Part shown: piece after piece, positions 57,720-64,000 of the stretch
Layout: each line of letters opens with the position of its first letter
Position numbering within the stretch: the first letter of the stretch is position 1
Assembly: GCA_023055425.1 (NCBI GenBank)
Contig: JALGPY010000004.1
Coordinates: 110,959,504-111,023,503 of the forward strand
Origin: Linanthus parryae
Taxonomy: Eukaryota > Streptophyta > Magnoliopsida > Ericales > Polemoniaceae
Direction of reading: 5' to 3'
DNA length: 64,000 nucleotides
Notes under the pieces: generated by a model
What the model was told of the DNA's origin: nothing
The model's input: only the letters and a program-made list of their open reading frames with translations
Database searches by the model: none
Program-made: the position numbers and the translations under genes

Positions 57720-57965
57720 GCGGCCCTCCGCCAGGTCTGTCATTTGTTTTAGAAATTGTTTTGTCATTAATCACATTTAAACTCGAGATCTCATGCAGGG
57801 ACTTCCAACGCTCTACCACTTGAGTTACCACCTAGCTGCCACCACTGCGTTTATAAATATTTATCCATTTTTTTTTTGAGAAATTGTTTTTTTTCGTCAA
57901 CCAAATTTGAACTCGAGACCTCATACAAGGGCTTCCAACACTCTACCACCTTAGCTGCATCCTGT
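57720..57965 (-). repeat. Pair of tRNA-like / SINE-like units
   Basis: Two related minus-strand segments: AACTCAAGTGGTAGAGCG with ATCTCGAGTTTAAATGTG, and GGTGGTAGAGTGTTGG with GTCTCGAGTTCAAATTTGG. These resemble pol III A and B boxes at tRNA spacing. No SINE tail or target duplication was located. The surrounding 57260-58078 shows no gene. Confidence 0.45.
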
Positions 57966-58078
57966 GATGAGAGTTACCAGCTGGAACATGTCATTTTGTC
58001 ATTAATTTCAACACATTTGTTGGTCTTTTTTCTCCTACCCCACAACATTTAAAATTACACCCATGCAGTAACATCATC

Positions 58079-58283
58079 GGTTTGACTTTTGTCACTATTC
58101 ACTGGGTCACTTTGACCCGGCAATTTGTGTAGCAAAACTATGCAATTTTGTGATAATGTTTTCAGGGTGTTGTAGAATTGAAGTTGCTCGATAACACGGT
58201 GAGACAATTGTCAAAAACTTCATCATTTCACTATCCAAATCTTCCGGTCAAAGTGATCCAGATACGAGTCATAAAGTCAAACC
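58079..58283. mobile_element. MITE, GGTCACTTTGACC family
   Basis: CGGTTTGACTTT...CACTATTCACTGGGTCACTT on the left and the inverse ending AAAGTCAAACCGG on the right; about 200 bp, just upstream of intact F-box gene 4. Confidence 0.75.
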
Positions 58284-58330
58284 GGTGTGATAGAGAAGAA
58301 GGTAATAAAAAACACATCTCAGCCATATTC

Positions 58331-58792
58331 CCAGTCCAAACATGACCTTATGTTGCTCCTCCTTGTTCATTCAGTACACATTTCACAAGGAGATAAAACA
58401 GCATTCCAGGCACTCAAAAGATCAATTGTCCAAAGAACGAAATTGGGTCGAAGAGTTTCTAAGGTGAAGAAGAAAAAAGGTATGATCTTCGAACCCATAT
58501 CTCCATAGACCACTCTGCTTCTGATTTTTCTGCAATTGTGTGAATGAAATAAGAAACACCAAGCTCTGCAATACTCCAAATTGTGTAACCCTTCCTTATG
58601 CTAACCCACCACCAACCACCGTGCTGGAAACCCTAAGAAATCTATGGCTATGTCACATTTGGTTAGGGTTGTGGTAAGCCCAGGTTCCAGGTGACTCTCA
58701 AGTTACCTGTGATAAGCCCTAAATTATCAGTCTTGACCAGTAATTTGCTCTGTCTCTGCAGGAATTTGTCATATTACTACTGCGTCTCAGCT
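58331..58792 (+). promoter_or_regulatory. Conserved 5' region of F-box gene 4
   Basis: Matches 17408-17864 almost throughout, including the possible 5' UTR splice acceptor (CTCTGTCTCTGCAG, near 58760). Conservation of this block in both intact genes and its loss in the broken copies suggests it matters for expression. Confidence 0.55.
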
Positions 58793-60507
58793 ATGGTTGC
58801 AACCTCTCTGTGTGAATTACAGGTTCTCTATATTCTTTGTTCATTCATGTCCTTTTGATCTAAGTTGGCACTTAATAGTAGCATACTAGCATTAGAGTTC
58901 ACAAATCACATTCCATGTTTTTTCTTCAATCATCTCTTTTTTCCTACTGGGAAATTGGAGCTCTGGTTTTTTCTTATTATCTCAGTTCAATTGATTTATT
59001 TGGTAAACAGGGTGTTGATGATAACTTCGGGGACAGGATTAGCAAGCTCCCGGACGAGATTCTTGTTTGCATCCTTTCTCGTTTGCCGATTAATGAAGCA
59101 GTAAGGAGTAGCGTGCTTTCGAGTAGATGGCGGAACTTGTGGAAATTTACCACCATTTTGAACTTTGAAGCCCCACCAGAAGCTGCGAGGTCCAAGTACG
59201 TCACATGGGTCAACGAGGTTCTGAGGTTGCATGAGTCTCCTACGGTGGAAGAGTTTAGAATCCAGTTTAAATTGGATGCAAGTAATGGCAGCCACATTGA
59301 TGAGTGGATGAAGCTCATCATAGTGAAGAGAGCAAAGAAAATAGAGTTAGACTTGACCTTCCGTTCCGGTAAAGTTCTCTACAGTCCTTCACCCGATTGT
59401 TATCAGTTTATCAAGGGTCCATCAAACTTGTCAAATATCGCGTGCCTTAGAAGTCTTAGTCTTGTTAGTGTGAATGTCGGTGGAGAACTTGTTGAGTACT
59501 TGCTATCCAATTGCCCCCATCTGGAGAGCTTGTCTATTACTTGCTCGCAGCATCTACTTAGACTACAAGTGGCTGGTCCATCCCTCCCGTTGACGTACCT
59601 GAAGATTAACTCATGCGATTCATTAGAATGCATTGTGCTTTCTGCCCCATATCTCGTGACATATGAATACTTTGGGTATCAGGTAGAGTTTGTTATCGGT
59701 AACAACCCTCTACTCGCTGAAGTACTGCTTTGGGAGTTTTTCCCAATGCCTGGTCGTTTATGGGCAGTAACAAGTAGTCTTATTCTGTTTTCAAGCTGTT
59801 TCTCACGATTAGAGGCCCTTTGGCTGAGCATGCCGTCTGAGGTAATTAGCCGTGTTATTCTTCTATTGAGTTCTTATTCTTTCACCCTTGTTGTTGGCAT
59901 GATCAATTTTTAACATATTGTCATAATTTTTCCTGTGTTGTTCATGAAACAGTGTGACTCGATTATGCCTCAAGCTGGCGAGCTTAGAAACCTTAAGCAT
60001 CTTGTATTGGCAATTGATTTTTCAAATAGTTCAACCAGGCTTCTTGATTTTACTAGACTTATAGTGGCAGCTCCTTCTCTAGAAAAGCTCATATTGCTGG
60101 TAAATCTATTTCTTATAACTAAATTTCAGCCTTACTTTTAAGTGCACATGTTGGGAAAAGTGATGGGTGGCTTTTCGTGGTTGTGTTTGTAGTTGACTGC
60201 ATCGGTGGCAACGCCAGATGTGATAGAAGAGCCTGTGATCCAACCGCATGAGTGCCTCAAAGAAGTGGAAATACGTTGGCACTGTGGTGATTGGCTTTGT
60301 TTCGAGCTTGCAAGGTACCTGGCAAAGATTGCCGTCAATCTTGAGAAGATGGTGCTTGGATCGCGTAGTCCATCAGGCAAATGCATGGAGGATTTTGAGG
60401 AGATAGTGCAAACTGTAGACATGCGAAATCAGACAGAGTGGCTCAAGGACACTCTACCTCCTACAGCTAATTTAACTGTTCTAGATACTGATTGGATAGT
60501 TTTCTGA
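58793..60507 (+). CDS. F-box/LRR/FBD protein, intact gene 4
   Basis: Exons 58793-58822, 59011-59841, 59953-60099 and 60193-60507 (TGA), all phase 0 with GT-AG introns of 188, 111 and 93 bp. Product 440 residues, one extra residue in exon 2 and four more in exon 4 than gene 1. F-box near residues 18-61 (ISKLPDEILVCILSRLPINE, SSRWRNLWKF), LRR region to about 330 (NCPHLESLSITC, LPLTYLKINSCDSLECIVL), FBD from about 355 (HECLKEVEIRWHCG, YLAKIAVNLEKMVL). Likely an SCF substrate receptor binding SKP1 through the F-box; the target is unknown. The start is the same ten-codon exon as in gene 1. No stop or frameshift seen. Confidence 0.9.
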
Positions 60508-61002
60508 TGTATTTTCCAGTCTGTACTTTTAGTTTGGTTGGTTGCTTATGAAGTTCTATGCTTTAGTCCAGAAAACAAAAGAAACTGATTGAAGCATTGG
60601 GTTTTCTCGATTGGTTTATGAACGTATTCGGGTGAAAACCATGCACACCTGGTTTCTTTTCCCGGTTCTAACATGTTGGTGATGGAGTTGCTTTTACGTG
60701 TGTTATGTACTATGAACACTGAATTATTGTAATGAAAGATGTTGTTATTTAAGAAGATAACATTGTTCTCCCTTTCGTTCAGATTCTGGTGATTTTTGTT
60801 GTCTGCGGCAGTGTTGCTTCAAGAAGTTTTGAGTTAAATTCTGCATGCAGTAGTATGTTCAAAACACATTTCAACTGTTTCCCTTACAATCTTCATCCAT
60901 TTTTGTTTCTTTTCCAGTTTAAGATTGTGTCATAGAATCATTGGGTATTTTTAATCATATAAGTCACAGTACCTTGACGTTTTACCCATGGCTTTGTGGC
61001 GT
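60508..61002 (+). other. 3' flank of F-box gene 4
   Basis: Probable 3' UTR and duplicated downstream DNA matching 19562-20110; no other gene. Confidence 0.55.
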
Positions 61003-61389
61003 CAGGGGCGGAGCCATGTAGGGGCACGGGGGGCACGTGCCCCCCAAAAATTTTCTGAAAACACTAGATAGCCCTAGTTTTGTGAAAAAAAATTAACAAT
61101 GCTTCTTACAAACACTAAAGTGCCCCCCTTGAGTTCTCAAGAATGTGCTAGCACAGTTGGTAAAGACCGCGGCACGTTTTGAGTTTTTTTTGCCACAAAA
61201 AATCAAAAGACAAAAATAGAACGTCCACCAGGAGAATCAAACCCCCGTGTCAGAAGTCATAAAAGGAGTGCTTTAACCACTGAGCCCGGAAGTCAATAAC
61301 GTATTTGGTGAAATTTAAAACTAATTTATCTTATACGCAAGACGCTTAATTGTGCCCCCCCCTTGGATGAAATCCTGGCTCCGCTAATG
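61003..61389. mobile_element. hAT MITE, second copy
   Basis: CAGGGGCGGAGCCATG on the left and ATCCTGGCTCCGCTAATG on the right, inverted relative to 33896-34434. Related unfilled sites exist at 20098 and 21600 (GTGGCGTAATGG), showing it interrupts a duplicated flank. The right end is mutated and no clean target duplication is seen. A minus-strand tRNA-like cassette (GGCTCAGTGGTTAAAGCAC ... GGTTTGATTCTC) lies at 61225-61287, and an A-box-like TAGCACAGTTGGTAAAG lies near 61149. Confidence 0.75.
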
Positions 61390-62204
61390 TTTTCGCATAG
61401 TTGCTTAAAGTTGAGAGACATGTCTTGGGTTCAACTCACCAGCGCCTTGATTATTATGTAAGAATGATGCTCTTGGTCGTTATTGAGAAAATACTTTCCC
61501 GTTTTCGTGTAAGTCCCACATGGCGCGATTTTTAAGTTTGCAGTAATAGTCTTCCTCTAGCTAATGCTCTAAAGCTGATAAGATAGGATGGGATGGAGAT
61601 GGTTTTATGATTTGAGAATGTAAAAGTTGATGCCTATTTCCACTTGTCTACATTCTTGGATGGCATCAATTTTGGAGTCTGTAAACAAGTCTCACTCTGG
61701 GTTTATTTGTTGAGAGCTATGGAAATCTAGAAATGGCAAGATTTTTAATGGCATTTGTTGGGAACCTCTGCTCGTTATTGCTAAGCTATTTCTAGATTCT
61801 ACTAATTTTTCGATAAGAACAAGTCTCCTTGCAAAGTGGCCAGAAGTGATTCTGGATATGAACTTGTCCGATGAGGATTTTGTAGGATATGATGCAGTTA
61901 TCTTTGACAGATGCAGCCACTGATAAAAATGGCGCGACTGAATGCATCTGAGAAAGGACTGAAGAGGATAAAAATCTGCTCTGATTCAAAGTCTGTTATC
62001 GGTGCTTTGGATGTTGTGAGTCACGATTGTTATTTTCTTACTTCATCCTTGTCATTTTGTATTTTTATTAGAAGAAACTTCAATTATGATGCATACTTTT
62101 GTGCAAAACATGCTATGCTATTGACAGAATTCAAGGAGATATGGTTGTAATCTCCTTCTTGTTGTATTTGAGCTGTGATAGCCCCCTGTTTACTTTCCTA
62201 TCTT
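61390..62204. other. Duplicated flank matching 29.9-31.1 kb
   Basis: Same order of segments as downstream of F-box copy 3. No gene. Lacks the MITE present in the other copy. Confidence 0.55.
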
Positions 62205-62214
62205 TAACGAATAG

Positions 62215-62290
62215 CTTCCATTTTTACAAGATTCATAGGGGCTGCTCCTTTAGCAAAGCTTGAAATAGTACTGGTAAATCTATATTTTGA
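62215..62290 (+). pseudogene. F-box exon-3 fragment
   Basis: ACAAGATTCATAGGGGCTGC through GAAATAGTACTG plus a GTAAATC donor, matching 31152-31210. A short relic only. Confidence 0.6.
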
Positions 62291-62820
62291 TAACTAAAGT
62301 TCATCCTTTTTATCGCACATGCATGCTGGGCAAATTCATCTTCGTCGTCTTCTGGTGTCCATAACCTTCAGTGGTCCTGAAAGACAGCTGCTAGATAGAT
62401 GGGCTCTAGTTCCATCAATGCGGTTCTGTCCCCATAACATTATATCTGAATGATACCCTCCTCCTCATGATCACCACCCCCTTGAGTGGCCTTCTTCTCC
62501 TGATGTCCCAAGTTCCAGGCCAATGAAATGAGGAAGTGAAGGAATATTTCAGTGATGTTGTTAATCATAAGAAAGAATTAATGGTAAATCTGTCATTTGA
62601 CAACCAAAGTTAATCCTTTTTATTGCACATGCTGGGCAACTTCATCTTCGCCGTCTTCTTCTGGTGTCCACTCCTGCCATCACCTTCAGTAGTACTTGAA
62701 TGACAGCTGCTTGATGGGCACTACTTCCATCTGAATGATATTATCTGAATGATACCCTCCTCATGATCACCATCCCTTGAGTGGCCTTCTTCTTCTGATG
62801 TCCAAGCACTAGGCAAATGA
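62270..62820 (+). repeat. Imperfect tandem duplication of ~240-300 bp
   Basis: 62270-62515 and 62578-62815 share GGTAAATCT, ATCCTTTTTAT, GCTGGGCAA, CTTCTGGTGTCCA, TGACAGCTGC, CTGAATGATACCCTCC and CCTTGAGTGGCCTTCTTC in order. No coding capacity seen. Confidence 0.7.
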
Positions 62821-62954
62821 GATGATGCATCAGACGTCCAAGTAGATACACGGCTTCAAATAAACTTCCCATAGTTATTATAAGTGATGATCGATTGCCA
62901 ATTTCATAACTTCGCCATAGTCGGACTTACAAATAAGTTATCGTGTCCCTTAGT

Positions 62955-63274
62955 GATACGGGTCAACCGTATCGTACGAGTCAATATTATTATTACGATT
63001 ATTAATATTATTTATTTAGAGTTAGTTGAGTAATTAGTTAGTTTTATTATTATTATTTATTTAATTGGTTAGTAGACTGGGCTTGTCAAATTGTCCGTAG
63101 GAGTCTAGGGTTAGTTTTATTTTTCTATTTAAGCAAGTGTAGTCTTTATTTATTTTTCATCGAATGAATTGATTATGAGAAGAAATCTTTATTCGGTCAA
63201 TCCTTAGTTTGTTAGAATAGCGCCGTAGGCTACAAGCTATGTGGTTAGTTTTTGACGATTTTTACACAATCGTC
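62955..63274. mobile_element. Possible short LTR
   Basis: TGATACGGG...CAATCGTCA with CTATTTAAGCAAGTGTAG (TATA-like) inside, and self-complementary ends. No target duplication at these limits, so boundaries and identity are uncertain. Confidence 0.35.
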
Positions 63275-63295
63275 AGCCCCCATACCTTTACGGTA

Positions 63296-63630
63296 TCACT
63301 TAGCTTCCTCAACAACTTCACTAAAACAAAGAAGTGGATGACCTTCTAGCCTCTTAATGACATTGGTTGGCGTCACCCTGATATGTCGAACCGGCCGGGG
63401 TCGGCTTCGCCTTGCCCACCTGCTGCTGTTGTTGGTCCTGCAAAGGCGGCGGCGGTGGAAGATCTTCGAGCGGCTGCTGGGTTCTCTTTTGGAGGTCAAT
63501 GAGGGCTTCTTGTGTGGTGGTCTGACCAGCCTCCAACTTAGTCAAAACGCAGCTGAATATCTTTAATTTCCTCAAATAATTGCTCTAGTTTATTTGTACG
63601 AGTTTCTTCTATGTTCGTCACGATTTGATC
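63296..63630 (-). pseudogene. Possible retroelement gag N-terminus
   Basis: Minus-strand open stretch with TRTNKLEQLFEEIKD, then in a shifted frame TKLEAGQTTTQEALIDLQKR, a PPPPP run and QQQQQ. The coiled-coil start followed by a Pro/Gln-rich linker is common at the N-terminus of gypsy gag proteins. Broken by a +1 shift near 63540. The remainder to 64000 is AT-rich with no gene seen; it could be part of an LTR that continues off the edge. Confidence 0.4.
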
Positions 63631-64000
63631 AGTTGAGGATGGTGAAGCTCAATGAATGCGACAGTTGATAGTAAGAAGCTATCCGGTTCGGGTGATTCGA
63701 GATCATCCGGTCTCCAATTGATAGCAATTCGAGAAGCTATCGGTCTCCACACACACGAAACACACACGATAACACGAAACTAACTTTGAGTATTTTATTG
63801 ATGATGTGAAATAAGAACTGACAAGGGTATAAATAATCTAGACTCTTAACTCTAACTTAGACGGTTCAAGTCTATGGGCCGAGAAAGAACCGACAAAAAA
63901 ACCTGGTTCACTAATTTAAGAATACAACGTAATTAAACTAATTAAAGAATGAATTGAGTCCACTAATCGACGCCCTATTTTTGTGATAGTTGTCGATGTA

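Noticed and set aside
1..64000. Assignment to a particular plant genus
   Set aside because: F-box and repeat features allow eudicot at best; a species call needs database comparison.

Overview
This window is nuclear DNA of a flowering plant, most likely a eudicot. The evidence is phase-0 GT-AG introns in small F-box/LRR/FBD genes, plant LTR-retrotransposon lineages, a LINE with a C-terminal RNase H, and MITEs of several superfamilies. I could not fix the species from sequence alone. Apart from a small F-box gene cluster, almost all of the window is mobile DNA, much of it nested.

Layout. 1-4.8 kb: minus-strand chromovirus (Ty3/gypsy) debris. A 3.1 kb LTR has a polypurine tract on one side and a tRNA-Met-type primer binding site on the other; next to it lie an integrase/chromodomain tail and a second, truncated LTR joined to that tail at a rearranged junction. 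5.9-13.9 kb: element A, a minus-strand Tat-type gypsy element with LTRs, gag and protease but no RT or integrase. It carries a copia LTR with internal remnant and a solo LTR (11195-12778) with a perfect 5-bp target duplication. 13.9-17.3 kb: a broken unknown gene, three arrays of GTCGAC-type motifs and one arm of a TIR transposon.

17.4-32.3 kb: F-box/FBD cluster. It has one intact four-exon gene (17865-19561), a truncated copy followed by an inverted 3' piece, a copy with a 2-bp frameshift (28303-29786) and a diverged relic. A 4.3 kb non-autonomous Helitron (22732-27047) and several MITEs lie between them. 33.0-34.9 kb: a long-TIR DNA element with a hAT MITE inside; the MITE contains tRNA-like cassettes.

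35.3-57.3 kb: one plant L1-type LINE, recognisable by a near-identical 14-bp target duplication (35345-35358 and 57246-57259). It is split by a solo LTR in its 5' UTR (35474-37604) and by Tat element B (42499-56626) between its zinc-finger and RNase H domains. Element B is nearly full-length but dead: several stops, and an integrase catalytic Asp changed to Tyr. Between pol and its 3' LTR it holds a hairpin-core tandem array and an antisense, intron-containing plant-mobile-domain (PMD) gene.

57.3-64 kb: a second intact F-box/FBD gene (58793-60507) with duplicated flanks, another hAT MITE, local duplications and retroelement debris. The two intact F-box genes share exon structure, about 460 bp of 5' region and 3' flanks, so they are duplicates. 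They probably encode substrate receptors of SCF ubiquitin ligases; the other coding sequence in the window belongs to mobile elements or is broken.
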